Made by a program: the position numbers and the translations under genes
The notes under the pieces: generated by a model
Database searches by the model: none
Told to the model about the DNA's origin: nothing
What the model saw: the letters and a program-made list of their open reading frames with translations, nothing else
In this document: one piece after another, positions 25,126 to 33,748 of the stretch
Layout: the number at the start of each line of letters is the position of its first letter
Position numbering within the stretch: position 1 is the stretch's first letter
Source of the DNA: SZUA-430 sp964638635
GTDB taxonomy: Bacteria; Pseudomonadota; Alphaproteobacteria; Micropepsales; Micropepsaceae
Direction of reading: 5' to 3'
DNA: 64,000 nucleotides
NCBI GenBank assembly: GCA_964638635.1
Contig: CAZXAQ010000002.1
Coordinates: 1-64,000, forward strand

Positions 25126-25734
25126 ATGAGTATGACGGTGAAAGCGTTTGTTGCATTTGGTTTGAGCGTGCTCCTCGCCGCGGCGGCGATGGCCGACCCC
25201 GATCCGGCCGTCGCGCGGATCGACAAGTTTCACGACGCGCTGCTGGCGGTCATGAAGGACGGGCCGAAACTGGGTGTGGAGGGGCGGTACAAGAAGCTCG
25301 AAGCGGACATCGATGGGCTGTTCGATCTTCCCGCCATGACGAAGGCGACCGTCGGTCTGCCTTGGGCGAAGATGTCGGCAGAGGAACAGAAGGCGCTCGT
25401 CACGGCGTTCCGGCGCATGACGATCGCGAGCTATGCGCGCAACTTCAACGAGTTCAAGGGCCAGAAGTTCGTGACGGATCCGAAGACGGAAGACCGCGCG
25501 CCGGATCGACTCGTGAAGTCGCAAGTCATCCCACAGGGTGAGAAGCCGGTGAACCTGGTCTACCGCATGCGGGAGAGCGGCGGGGCGTGGCGCGTGTTCG
25601 ACGTGATCTACGAGTATGTCAGCCAGCTCGCGACGCGGCGGGCGGATTTCAAGTCGACGGTCGCCAGCGGCGGCGCGCCGGCGCTGGTCAAGAAGCTCGA
25701 CGAGATCAGCGACAAGTTGATGAAGGGCGCCTAA
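25126..25734 (+). CDS. hpnM: HpnM/MlaC-type periplasmic lipid-binding protein
   Basis: A 202-residue exported protein of the toluene-tolerance Ttg2D/MlaC family, with a signal peptide (about residues 1-23) and the family phrases IDGLFDLPAMTKATVG, EEQKALVTAFRRMTIASYA and VIYEYVSQLATRRADF. Hopanoid-associated HpnM proteins belong to this family. The call as HpnM instead of a generic MlaC rests on the neighbour: the convergent gene, overlapping by four bases, encodes an HpnN-like RND transporter. The protein probably carries a hydrophobic lipid across the periplasm. Confidence 0.72.
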   Translation: MSMTVKAFVAFGLSVLLAAAAMADPDPAVARIDKFHDALLAVMKDGPKLGVEGRYKKLEADIDGLFDLPAMTKATVGLPWAKMSAEEQKALVTAFRRMTIASYARNFNEFKGQKFVTDPKTEDRAPDRLVKSQVIPQGEKPVNLVYRMRESGGAWRVFDVIYEYVSQLATRRADFKSTVASGGAPALVKKLDEISDKLMKGA

Positions 25735-28352
25735 CGCCGCTCCGCGAGCTTCAGAAGCGGCGGTAGGACGAACAAGACGACGAACAGGATCCAGAGCAGC
25801 GAAATCATCAACAGAGCGCCCATGGAGGAGGTGCCGGGATGGCTCGAGAACCAAAGCGCGCCGAAGCCCGAAGCGGTGGCGCCGGCGCTGAACATCACGG
25901 CCCTGGTTAAGGGCGAGCGCAAGAGATCGCGATTGCCGGCGCGCCAGGCCATGACGAAGTAGATATCGAACGCGACGCCGATCCCGAACAGCAGCGGCAG
26001 CGCGATGATGTTCGCGTAGTTCAGTTTCAGGCCGATGGCGACGCAGGTCGCGAGCGTGAGAGCGCCGGCCAGAACCAGCGGGATCAGCGCGAGCATCACG
26101 TCTTTCACGTTGCGCAGCGCGAGCGCGAGGATGAGCGCGATGACGAGGAAGGAATAGACGCCGGCATCCGTGAACGCGCCGGTGATTGTGCGGCCGGATT
26201 CTTCGAGCGAAAGCGGCACGCCGACGGCTTGGGGCGCCACGGTTTTCACGGCGGCGACGAAGCGGACGAGGACCGCGTTGTCGGTCGGATCGCCCTTCGG
26301 GTAGATGCGGACGCGGACTTGGCCCGAGGGCGCAATGAAGTCGCGGGCGATGTCTTTGGGCAACGTCTCGAGCGTGACGGGCTCGGCTTGCAGGAGGCTG
26401 CGGACGTTACCCAGAAGCGTGGGCAGGCCCGCGGTGATGAGGCTGGCCACCTTCTCGCGCGTTGCCTGGTCGGCGATGGCGAGGCGGCTCAGCGAGGCGG
26501 CCAGTGAGCGCGCGACGGCCTTGGTGCTCGGCGGTGCGGTGCCGGCAGCACGGTCGAGGGCGGCGGCGGTCGCGCTGATGGCCGCGACGGTTTCGGCGTC
26601 GGTCGGGGCGGGCTTGGTGACGGCGGGATTGAGCGTCAGATCGAGCAAGAGTTGGGCGTCGGCGATGAGGGCGAGTTTCTGCTCTTGGTCTTGCGGGATC
26701 AGGTCGTCGATCGTGACTGCTTTGGCGACGTCCGGGAGTTGGCGCAAACGCGCTGCCAACTTCGCGGCTTCTTCGCGGGTGGGGGCGAGCGTGTCCATCG
26801 CGTTCGGCGAGCGGTCGGGATCGTGCGCGAGGTCGAGCAGGGTCGCGATCGACTCGGCGTGGCGGGAACGCAGGTTCAAGAGGTTGAAGTCGAAGGCGAG
26901 GCTCGGCAGCAACGTGACGGCGGCGACGCCAAGTGCGAGTGCGATAGCTGCGAAGAGGCCGGGGAGGCGGAGCAGCGTGTGGTCGAGGGCACCGAGTGCC
27001 GCGAAGCCCGCTTCCTTTGCTTCGCCCTGCGGCGCGATGAGTTTGATGAGGGCGGGCAGGAGCGTCAGGCTGAGGAGGTAGGTGATCAGCATGCCGGTGC
27101 CCGCGATCAGGCCGAGTTCGGCGACGCCGCGGTAGCTTGTGGGGAGGAAGCCGTAGAAGCCGGCGGCGATCGCGAGCGCCGCCAGCGTCAGCGACGGGCC
27201 GATGACGCGGGCGGCTTCGACGATGGCGGTTTGAAGGTCGCCGCGGTCGTGGCGTTCGGCGCGGTAACGGACGCAGAATTGAATGCCGAAGTCGACGCCG
27301 AGGCCCACGAACAGGGCGACGAACGCGACTGACATGATGTTGAACGCGCCCACGAGATGGAGGCCGAGCGCGGTGGTGATGATAAGGCCGCTTAAGATGG
27401 TCGCAAGAACGCAGACGATGAGGCGCACCGATTTGAGTGCGAACCAGAGCATCAGGACGATGACGCCGATCGTGGCGGAGGCGATCGGGATCGCGTTCTC
27501 GGTCAGCGTTGCGAATTCTTCGTCGAAGATCGGCACCGGGCCGGTGAGGCGGAGCGTGACGCCGTTCTCCGGCGTGAGGCCGAGTTGGCGCGCGGTGGTG
27601 CGGATGGCTTTCGTGGGCTTGGCGCCGGGTTTGAGCGTGCCGAAATTGAGCGCGACGAGGGCTTCGATGACGCGGCGGGTTTCGCGGAGGTCGGGCTCGC
27701 CCTCCATCATCATCTTGCGCCAGGAGAGCGGCGCGGGCTTGCCGTCGAAGTACGTCTTCAAAGCGGCGTCGAACTCGCCGATCGGGCGTTCGAGGCGGTC
27801 GAGCGTGATGGCGCCGCGATCGACGCCCAGGAGTGCCGTCGAAACGGCGTCCATGGCGCCGCGCAAGGTGGGGTCGGCGGCGAGCGCGCCTAGAAACGGC
27901 TGGGCGGCGATCAATTGTTCGGTCGCGGATTGCGTCTGGGCGAGCGGCAGATAGAGGAGGCCGTTGCGTTCGAAGAACGGGCCGCCGCCGGGTTGGCGCA
28001 GTGAGAGAATAAGGTCGGGCTGTTTGGCGAGTTCGGCGGAGAGTTTCGCGGCGGCTTGTTGCGCCTGCTCCGGTGTCGCGCCGTCGATCACAATCAGGAT
28101 CATGTTCGCGGGTTGCGGGAAGATCGCTTTGAAGGCGGCTTCCTGCTTGCGCCACGGCACTTCGGGCGAGACGAGTTTCGTGGTGTCGGTGTTGATCGCG
28201 AAATGCGTGGCGGCGAAGTAGAGGGCGAAGGCGGTTGCGGCCGCCGCCGCGAGCGCGATCACGGGGGCGATGCGGACGCACAGCCTGGTGCACGCGGCGA
28301 TCAGAGATGCCAGCACAACGCGCCCCTCGCGTTTGAGTCCCCGTGCGGCCAT
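25731..28352 (-). CDS. hpnN: hopanoid biosynthesis-associated RND transporter HpnN
   Basis: An 873-residue MMPL/RND-type transporter with two repeats, each a first membrane helix, a large periplasmic domain and a bundle of helices. Family markers are FAINTDTTKLVSPEVPWRKQEAAF split over residues 52-75, VALFVGLGVDFGIQFCVRYR in the first bundle and GIGVAFDIYFVMAWR in the second. HpnN moves hopanoids from the inner to the outer membrane in hopanoid producers. No squalene-hopene cyclase or other hpn gene is visible except hpnM, so the pair is separate from the main hopanoid cluster. Confidence 0.85.
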   Translation of the reverse strand: MAARGLKREGRVVLASLIAACTRLCVRIAPVIALAAAAATAFALYFAATHFAINTDTTKLVSPEVPWRKQEAAFKAIFPQPANMILIVIDGATPEQAQQAAAKLSAELAKQPDLILSLRQPGGGPFFERNGLLYLPLAQTQSATEQLIAAQPFLGALAADPTLRGAMDAVSTALLGVDRGAITLDRLERPIGEFDAALKTYFDGKPAPLSWRKMMMEGEPDLRETRRVIEALVALNFGTLKPGAKPTKAIRTTARQLGLTPENGVTLRLTGPVPIFDEEFATLTENAIPIASATIGVIVLMLWFALKSVRLIVCVLATILSGLIITTALGLHLVGAFNIMSVAFVALFVGLGVDFGIQFCVRYRAERHDRGDLQTAIVEAARVIGPSLTLAALAIAAGFYGFLPTSYRGVAELGLIAGTGMLITYLLSLTLLPALIKLIAPQGEAKEAGFAALGALDHTLLRLPGLFAAIALALGVAAVTLLPSLAFDFNLLNLRSRHAESIATLLDLAHDPDRSPNAMDTLAPTREEAAKLAARLRQLPDVAKAVTIDDLIPQDQEQKLALIADAQLLLDLTLNPAVTKPAPTDAETVAAISATAAALDRAAGTAPPSTKAVARSLAASLSRLAIADQATREKVASLITAGLPTLLGNVRSLLQAEPVTLETLPKDIARDFIAPSGQVRVRIYPKGDPTDNAVLVRFVAAVKTVAPQAVGVPLSLEESGRTITGAFTDAGVYSFLVIALILALALRNVKDVMLALIPLVLAGALTLATCVAIGLKLNYANIIALPLLFGIGVAFDIYFVMAWRAGNRDLLRSPLTRAVMFSAGATASGFGALWFSSHPGTSSMGALLMISLLWILFVVLFVLPPLLKLAERR

Positions 28353-28422
28353 ATCGCCCGAGGGGGTGCTTCAAAGTCAACGCTGGGGCGGCTATAGAGC
28401 CCGAAACGTTAAGGATGACGCC

Positions 28423-28671
28423 ATGACCGCCACACCGCCCGACCGGCTTTCTGCCACGCCCGGCAGCCCGTACTACAACGAGGAACTGCTGCAGCGCGGC
28501 GTCGGCATCCGGTTCAACGGCACGGAGAAGACGAACGTCGAGGAGTATTGCGTCAGCGAAGGTTGGGTCAGGCTCGCCGCCGGGAACGCGCGCGACCGCA
28601 AAGGCAATCCGATGACGATCAAGCTCAAGGGCGTGGTCGAGCCCTATTTCAAGGATGAAGGCGCGAGCTAG
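28423..28671 (+). CDS. DUF3297 family protein
   Basis: An 82-residue protein of the DUF3297 family, recognised from PPDRLSATPGSPYYNEELLQ, GVGIRFNGTEKTNVEEYC and RDRKGNPMTIKLKG. The family is widespread in proteobacteria and has no established function. The ATG at 28423 has AAGGA eight bases upstream. The gene converges with and overlaps the sugar-kinase gene by four bases. Confidence 0.88.
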   Translation: MTATPPDRLSATPGSPYYNEELLQRGVGIRFNGTEKTNVEEYCVSEGWVRLAAGNARDRKGNPMTIKLKGVVEPYFKDEGAS

Positions 28672-29663
28672 CGGCGCACGTCGAGCGAGCCGTCACTCAT
28701 CGCGTGGTGGACGGCGTCGGCGCCCAGCGTCAGGAAGTCGCCGAAGAGCGAGTGCTTCAGACATGCCGCGGCGTGACCGAATTTGAGCGTGTCGGCATCG
28801 CTCATCCCGGTGAGCAAACCGTGGATGATGCCGGCGGCGAACGCGTCGCCGGTGCCGACGCGGTCGACGATGCCGGAAAGCTCGACCGGTGCGACCTCGT
28901 GCGCGCCGCTGCGGGTGTGCATCTTGGCGCCGTAAGTTTGGTGGTCGACAGCCTGCTGCGTGCGGGTGGTGTAGGCGACGCGTTTGAGCTGCGGGAACGC
29001 CGTGAAGGCTGCGGCGACGGCAGCGTCCGAATTCGGAAACGTCTTTCGCAGCACCAAGCCGATGTCGCGTTCGTCGCCGAAGATGATGTCGGCGGTCTCG
29101 AACAGTTGGCGCAGAACACCGGGGGCTTGGTCGCGCCAGCTTTCCCAGAGTTTCGAGCGATAGTTGCCGTCGAACGAGATCGCAAGCCCGCGGTCGCGCG
29201 CCCCGCGCGCCATCACGATCGTCGCGTCGGCGCAGTTGCGGTCGAGTGCGGGCGTGACGCCCGAGATGTGGAACCAGTCGGCACCGTCCAGCGCCTGCTT
29301 GTCGGCGCAGAGGTCCGGGTTTACCGCAAAGGCCGATCCGGCGCGGTCGTAGAGGATTTCCGATGGGCGGCGGACGGCGCCCGGTGTGTAGAAAAAGACG
29401 CCGAGGCGGCCGGGTGCACGCTTGATCCGGCTTGTGTCCATGCCCCAGCGCCGCAGCTCGGCCACGACCGCGTTGCCGAGCGCCGTATCGGGGACGACGG
29501 TCAGCATCTCGGCCGCGTGTCCAAACGAGGCGAGCGCAACGCCGACATTGGCTTCGGCGCCTGCGAAGGTTGCCTGCAGTTCGGCGGACTGGAGCAGCAG
29601 CTCGCGCCGAGGCGGCGCGAGGCGCAGGAGAATCTCGCCGAAGCAGATGATGCGTTTGGTCAA
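28668..29663 (-). CDS. PfkB family sugar kinase, likely 2-keto-3-deoxygluconate kinase
   Basis: A 331-residue ribokinase-fold enzyme. It starts with ICFGEILLRLAPP, has the sugar-binding GAEANVGVALASFG, and ends with the PfkB signature region DRVGTGDAFAAGIIHGLL carrying the catalytic Asp. ISFDGNYRSKLWESW is typical of 2-keto-3-deoxygluconate kinases, so phosphorylation of KDG in uronate or Entner-Doudoroff type catabolism is the best call. No other pathway gene is adjacent, so the substrate is not certain. Confidence 0.82.
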   Translation of the reverse strand: MTKRIICFGEILLRLAPPRRELLLQSAELQATFAGAEANVGVALASFGHAAEMLTVVPDTALGNAVVAELRRWGMDTSRIKRAPGRLGVFFYTPGAVRRPSEILYDRAGSAFAVNPDLCADKQALDGADWFHISGVTPALDRNCADATIVMARGARDRGLAISFDGNYRSKLWESWRDQAPGVLRQLFETADIIFGDERDIGLVLRKTFPNSDAAVAAAFTAFPQLKRVAYTTRTQQAVDHQTYGAKMHTRSGAHEVAPVELSGIVDRVGTGDAFAAGIIHGLLTGMSDADTLKFGHAAACLKHSLFGDFLTLGADAVHHAMSDGSLDVRR

Positions 29664-29783
29664 ATGGCGCCCTCGCCGTGTCGGTGGGCATCGTTAGCAC
29701 GGAAAACGCCCTGTGCCGATGCGGTTGTGCGGCACTGAAGAGTGGGACAAGCTGCACGTTCGACGGTCTGGAGGACGGTTCTC

Positions 29784-30059
29784 ATGAATGACGACATTCG
29801 TGCCTTGGCGCGCGCCCGCTGGCGGGTCGCGATCGGGCTTTCGGCCGTCGTTTTCGTGCTCTATTTCGGCTTCATCTTCGCGGTCGCGTTTGCGAAGGAG
29901 GCGATTGCGACGCAAGTGGTGCCGGGGGTGAGCGTGGGGATCCTCGCCGGCGCGCTCGTCATCGTTGGGGCCTGGCTCACGACGTGGGTCTATGTCGCGT
30001 GGGCGAACCGGCACTTCGACACGAGCCTCAAGGCCATCAACGAGAAGGGCCGGTCATGA
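29784..30059 (+). CDS. DUF485 membrane protein, partner of the acetate symporter
   Basis: A 91-residue protein with two membrane helices (about 17-39 and 50-72). The family phrases are ARARWRVAIGLSAVVFVLYF and LTTWVYVAWANRHFD. DUF485 (YjcH-type) genes normally precede actP. The ATG at 29784 has GGAGG a few bases upstream, and the stop overlaps the symporter start by four bases, so the two are coupled. Confidence 0.88.
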   Translation: MNDDIRALARARWRVAIGLSAVVFVLYFGFIFAVAFAKEAIATQVVPGVSVGILAGALVIVGAWLTTWVYVAWANRHFDTSLKAINEKGRS

Positions 30060-31600
30060 CCGTGACGCCTGCGACCAGCCTTGGGGAGCCGAACCTCACC
30101 GCCATTCTCTTCTTCTTTGCGTTCATTGCGGCAACGCTTGGCATCACCTATTGGGCGGCGCGCAAGACGAAGACGACCGAAGAGTACTTCGCTGCGGGAC
30201 GTGTGATTAGCGGGCGGCAGAACGGATTTGCGCTTGCCGGCGACTATATGAGTGCGGCGAGCTTCCTCGGCATCGCGGGGATCGTGTCGCAATCGGGGTT
30301 CGACGGCTTGATCTATTCCACCGGCTGGCTCGTCGGGTGGCCGATCGTGCTGTTTCTGATTGCGGAGCCCTTGCGCAATCTCGGCAAGTATACATTCGCC
30401 GATGTCGTGAGTTTCAGGCTGCGGCAGACGCCGGTTCGGGTGGCGGCGGCGATCGGCACGCTTGCCGTGGTGACGTTCTATCTGATCGCGCAGATGGTGG
30501 GTGCGGGCAATCTGATCAGACTGATGTTCGGGATTTCGTACGAGGCCGCTGTTGTGGCGGTTGGCCTCGTGATGCTCGCTTACGTGCTGTTCGGCGGCAT
30601 GCTCGCGACGACGTGGGTGCAGATTGTGAAGGCGGTGCTGTTGCTCGGCGGCGCGGCGGTGCTTTGCGTGCTGACGCTGGCGCAGTTCTCGTTCGATCCG
30701 AGCGTCTTGTTTTCGAAAGCGGCCGAGCTTTACGGTGCCGAAGTGTTGGCGCCAGGCAAGCAGGTGGCGAACCCGTGGGATGCGATCTCGCTGGGGTTGG
30801 CGCTGATGTTCGGCACGGCCGGACTGCCGCACATTCTGATGCGCTTCTACACGGTGCCCGACGCGAAGGCTGCGCGGCAGTCGGTGTTTTGGGCGACGGG
30901 TCTGATCGGCGCGTTCTATCTGATGACGTTCATTTTGGGCTTCGGTGCGATGGTGCTGGTGGGGCGCGAAGCCATTATCGCGGTCGACAAGGGCGGCAAC
31001 ATGGCGGCGCCGTTGTTGGCCGAGGTGTTGGGCGGCACGGGGTTGCTCGGGTTCATCGCGGCCGTCGCGTTTGCGACGATTCTGGCCGTGGTGGCGGGTC
31101 TCACGTTGTCGGGCGCGGCCGCGCTCAGTCACGATCTTTGGGTGTCCGTGCATCGCAAGGGCGATGCGCCGCGCGAGGAACAGCTGATGGTCGCACGCGT
31201 GTCGACGGTTGTGCTTGGGATTGTCGCGATCGTTCTTGGCATCGTGTTCAAGGGCCAGAACGTCGCCTTTATGGTCGGGCTCGCGTTCGCCGTGGCGGCA
31301 TCGGGGAATTTCCCGGCACTGGTCCTCTCGATCTTCTGGCGAGGGTTCACGACCGGCGGGGCGGTTGCGTCGATCGTCACGGGCACGGTGGCGAGCTTAG
31401 CGTTGATCGCGATCTCGCCCACGATCATGGTGGACCTGATGGGCGGAGATAGCGCGATCTTCCCGCTGAAGAATCCGGCGGTGGTGACTATTCCGCTCGG
31501 ATTTGCGGTGGGGATTTTGGTGTCGCTGATCGCGCCGGAGGACACGGCGCGCGCCGCCTACGATGCGAAGGAGCGGCGTATGATCATAGGGGTCGAGTAG
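30056..31600 (+). CDS. actP: cation/acetate symporter, sodium:solute symporter family
   Basis: A 514-residue membrane protein with about 13 helices of the SSS family. The N-terminal TTEEYFAAGRVISGRQNGFALAGDYMSAASFLG, split across residues 40-72, is characteristic of ActP. Later phrases FGTAGLPHILMRFYTVPDAK and AVAASGNFPALVLSIFW agree. It imports acetate or other short carboxylates with Na+. The coupled DUF485 gene upstream strengthens the call; substrate preference may still differ from E. coli ActP. Confidence 0.87.
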   Translation: MTVTPATSLGEPNLTAILFFFAFIAATLGITYWAARKTKTTEEYFAAGRVISGRQNGFALAGDYMSAASFLGIAGIVSQSGFDGLIYSTGWLVGWPIVLFLIAEPLRNLGKYTFADVVSFRLRQTPVRVAAAIGTLAVVTFYLIAQMVGAGNLIRLMFGISYEAAVVAVGLVMLAYVLFGGMLATTWVQIVKAVLLLGGAAVLCVLTLAQFSFDPSVLFSKAAELYGAEVLAPGKQVANPWDAISLGLALMFGTAGLPHILMRFYTVPDAKAARQSVFWATGLIGAFYLMTFILGFGAMVLVGREAIIAVDKGGNMAAPLLAEVLGGTGLLGFIAAVAFATILAVVAGLTLSGAAALSHDLWVSVHRKGDAPREEQLMVARVSTVVLGIVAIVLGIVFKGQNVAFMVGLAFAVAASGNFPALVLSIFWRGFTTGGAVASIVTGTVASLALIAISPTIMVDLMGGDSAIFPLKNPAVVTIPLGFAVGILVSLIAPEDTARAAYDAKERRMIIGVE

Positions 31601-32026
31601 ATGTTGGAACTGGTGATCGCGGCCGCTGTCGCTTCCAATCCTGTGGTGGACGGACAGATTATTCCGAAGGTGCGGGCCGAGATTGCGGCGGCTTGCGGGA
31701 AGGCGCCGCAGATCAGCGTTTCGTGGAGCGATTTCGGCGAGGATGCAAGTGGTGCTTCAGCGCTCGCTAAGAGTGGGCTTTCGTTCGTCGGCGCGGCGTT
31801 TGCGAGCGCGTGCAAGGACGCGACGCTTAGGGCCGAGGTCGGAAAGCAGATTTCGACGGTGGTGTTGCGGCAGGCTTACGGCGCGACGGAGCCGATCCTC
31901 TACATCAGCAAGGGGACGCTCTACATCGAGTATCTGTGGGTCGCGAATGATCCCGCGCCGGATGCAGCGTTTGTGACGAGCGAGTTGAAGGATCGGTTGC
32001 GCGGTGGCGAGCCGGAGGCGCCGTAG
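31601..32026 (+). CDS. hypothetical protein downstream of the acetate symporter
   Basis: A 141-residue protein whose ATG follows the actP stop without any gap, so it belongs to that transcript. The N-terminus has a short hydrophobic stretch (MLELVIAAAVA) that could be a weak signal peptide. The mature region includes two cysteines (IAAACGKAP and ASACKDATL) and ILYISKGTLYIEYLW. No family is recognised. Confidence 0.65.
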   Translation: MLELVIAAAVASNPVVDGQIIPKVRAEIAAACGKAPQISVSWSDFGEDASGASALAKSGLSFVGAAFASACKDATLRAEVGKQISTVVLRQAYGATEPILYISKGTLYIEYLWVANDPAPDAAFVTSELKDRLRGGEPEAP

Positions 32027-32031
32027 GAATC

Positions 32032-32056
32032 CCGCCTCCCCCTTGCGGGGAGGCGG
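32032..32056. terminator. hairpin between convergent genes
   Basis: CCGCCTCCCC, loop CTTGC, GGGGAGGCGG: a perfect 10-bp stem between the stops of the hypothetical gene after actP and the mepA gene on the opposite strand. It could end transcription from both sides, although neither strand shows a long T-run. Confidence 0.6.
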
Positions 32057-32066
32057 ACTGACACGA

Positions 32067-32990
32067 TCAACCGCGGTCGGTCAGCACGCGGCGGCATTCG
32101 GCTGGTAGTGCATCGAGTTTCATCGGTTCTTTCGGAACGTAGGTGCCGGTTTTCGGTTTCATCCAGGAGCGATCGTCGAACCAGGATTGCAGTTCGGCGC
32201 CGCAGCCGTCGCCTTCGGGTGGTTCGTCTTGAGGTTTGCAGTCGCCGCTGCCGGCGGGGCAGGCGAGGCGGACGTGCATGTGCGAGGCGTGGCCGGTCCA
32301 GGGGCGCAGCTTGCGTAGCCACGAGCGATCGCTGTCGGTCGTGCGATCGCACATTGCGCGTTTGATTGGCGGCGAGATGAAGATGCGCTCGACCTCCGGG
32401 GCTTCGGCGGCGCGACGAAGCAAAGAGTATTGGGCGTCGCCGAAACCTTTCGTCACGCGTAGCGTGGCGAAGTCGACGAGCGATGGCGGATCGAAGCTTT
32501 CGCGTTCGGCGGTCGAGAGTTTGCGCGCCGGCATCGGCGTCAGCCAGATGTCCGCGTCCAGGCCCACTTGGTGCGACGTGTGATCGGAGGGCAGTGGCCC
32601 GCCACGGGGCTGCGCCAGATCGCCGACCAGGAGGCCGCGGTGACCGTCGGCAGCGACCCGCTCGCCCAGCGTGCGCACAAACGCGATCAGCCCCGGATGT
32701 CCCCACGCGCGGTTACGCGAGGGATGCACGACTTGCCAATTCGCGCCGTCGAGAGCGAGTTGTGCGGCACCGGCAAGACAGCCCCGGGTGTAAGAGCCGA
32801 TCACCTCGGCTGTTCCGGGCGTCCCTACGCGAACGGCCGCGAAGTGACGCGACGCGGGCGCGTCTTCGGGAAGCGCGAGGGGCGGTTGTTGCGTTTGTGC
32901 GGTGGGTGCCGTGGCGGCAGGCGGTTTGCTTTCGCAAGCGCCAAGACCAACGATCATGCACAGGATGGCTGTACGGACGGCGGCGGACAT
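32067..32990 (-). CDS. mepA: penicillin-insensitive murein endopeptidase
   Basis: A 307-residue lipoprotein-like peptidase of family M74. The signal peptide ends in a lipobox (MIVGLGAC). The zinc motif HQVGLDAD appears in the family phrase SDHTSHQVGLDADIWL, with a further metal ligand in GHASHMHVRLACP. Cysteines CLAGAAQL and CPAGSGDCKPQDEPPEGDGC likely form disulfides. MepA cuts peptide cross-links in peptidoglycan in the periplasm. The ATG at 32990 is chosen because AGGAG lies just upstream; a longer frame to 33113 adds 41 residues with no signal-like start. Confidence 0.87.
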   Translation of the reverse strand: MSAAVRTAILCMIVGLGACESKPPAATAPTAQTQQPPLALPEDAPASRHFAAVRVGTPGTAEVIGSYTRGCLAGAAQLALDGANWQVVHPSRNRAWGHPGLIAFVRTLGERVAADGHRGLLVGDLAQPRGGPLPSDHTSHQVGLDADIWLTPMPARKLSTAERESFDPPSLVDFATLRVTKGFGDAQYSLLRRAAEAPEVERIFISPPIKRAMCDRTTDSDRSWLRKLRPWTGHASHMHVRLACPAGSGDCKPQDEPPEGDGCGAELQSWFDDRSWMKPKTGTYVPKEPMKLDALPAECRRVLTDRG

Positions 32991-33187
32991 GGAGGCTCCT
33001 GGGGCGAATCCGGGGGCGGAAATATCAGCCCGGTTCGTGGCGGAAGCTAGGCCAAGGAAGTTGTCCACCCCCGGAAAACCCACGTCTTTGCCGCAGAAGC
33101 GAGGGGTGGTCATCGATGGAGGGTTCCGCTACAACCCGCGGCTTCTTGGCGGCGCGCGTTGCGCCCCAACTTTGACGAGCCCGCCCG

Positions 33188-33640
33188 ATGACCGCGTTGT
33201 TTCCCGTTCTCTTGACTATTCAGATCGTCGTCTGCGTTGCGATGATCGGCGTCATTCTTTTGCAGCGGTCGGAAGGCGGCGGGCTTGGTTTGGGCACGGG
33301 TGGCGGCGTCGGTGGATTGATGACCGGACGCGGTGCCGCGAACGCGCTGACGCGTACGACCGTCATTCTTGCGACAATCTTTATCACGACGTCGATCGCG
33401 CTTGCGCTGGTGGCCAAGGCGACGCGTTCGTCCGGCCCGCTTACGCCGGGTACGGAAGGCGGATTGACGACACTGCCGAGCGGAGCGCCGCTGCCTGCGC
33501 AACCGTCGCCGACGCCGCAACCGGCACCGGCGAATCCCCCAGCCGTTCCGGTTCCCGCAGCGCCTGCATCACCGGCACCTTCCGGTGGACAACCGGCGCC
33601 TGCCACACCGCCTGCGCAACCGAGCGGTGGTACGCCGTAG
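33188..33640 (+). CDS. secG: preprotein translocase subunit SecG
   Basis: A 150-residue inner membrane protein. Two helices (about 5-22 and 55-76) flank the cytoplasmic loop IGVILLQRSEGGGLGLG, which is characteristic of SecG. The C-terminal half is an extended tail rich in Pro and Ala, longer than the E. coli protein (110 residues), which is usual in alphaproteobacteria. SecG supports SecYE during protein export. The gene sits upstream of pyrG as in many alphaproteobacteria; tpiA is not adjacent. Confidence 0.9.
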   Translation: MTALFPVLLTIQIVVCVAMIGVILLQRSEGGGLGLGTGGGVGGLMTGRGAANALTRTTVILATIFITTSIALALVAKATRSSGPLTPGTEGGLTTLPSGAPLPAQPSPTPQPAPANPPAVPVPAAPASPAPSGGQPAPATPPAQPSGGTP

Positions 33641-33710
33641 CGGATTTCCGCGCTCGTTAACGTGCCTGACGTGCCGTGAAACGCGTTCCACAGGTCCGCG
33701 GAAAATTTTC

Positions 33711-33739
33711 TTGTTTGCGTTTTCTCTTGCTGGTTATGG
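33711..33739 (+). promoter_or_regulatory. predicted pyrG promoter
   Basis: TTGTTT (33711-33716) and TTATGG (33734-33739) with a 17-base spacer resemble sigma-70 elements. The predicted start site lies only a few bases before the pyrG ATG at 33749, and no ribosome-binding site is seen, so the transcript might be nearly leaderless. Confidence 0.4.
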
Positions 33740-33748
33740 TGCAAGCCC

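Noticed and set aside
26407..28380. A 657-codon minus-strand frame overlapping hpnN in another frame
   Set aside because: Composition is dominated by Arg, Pro and His; it is a frame-shifted reading of hpnN.
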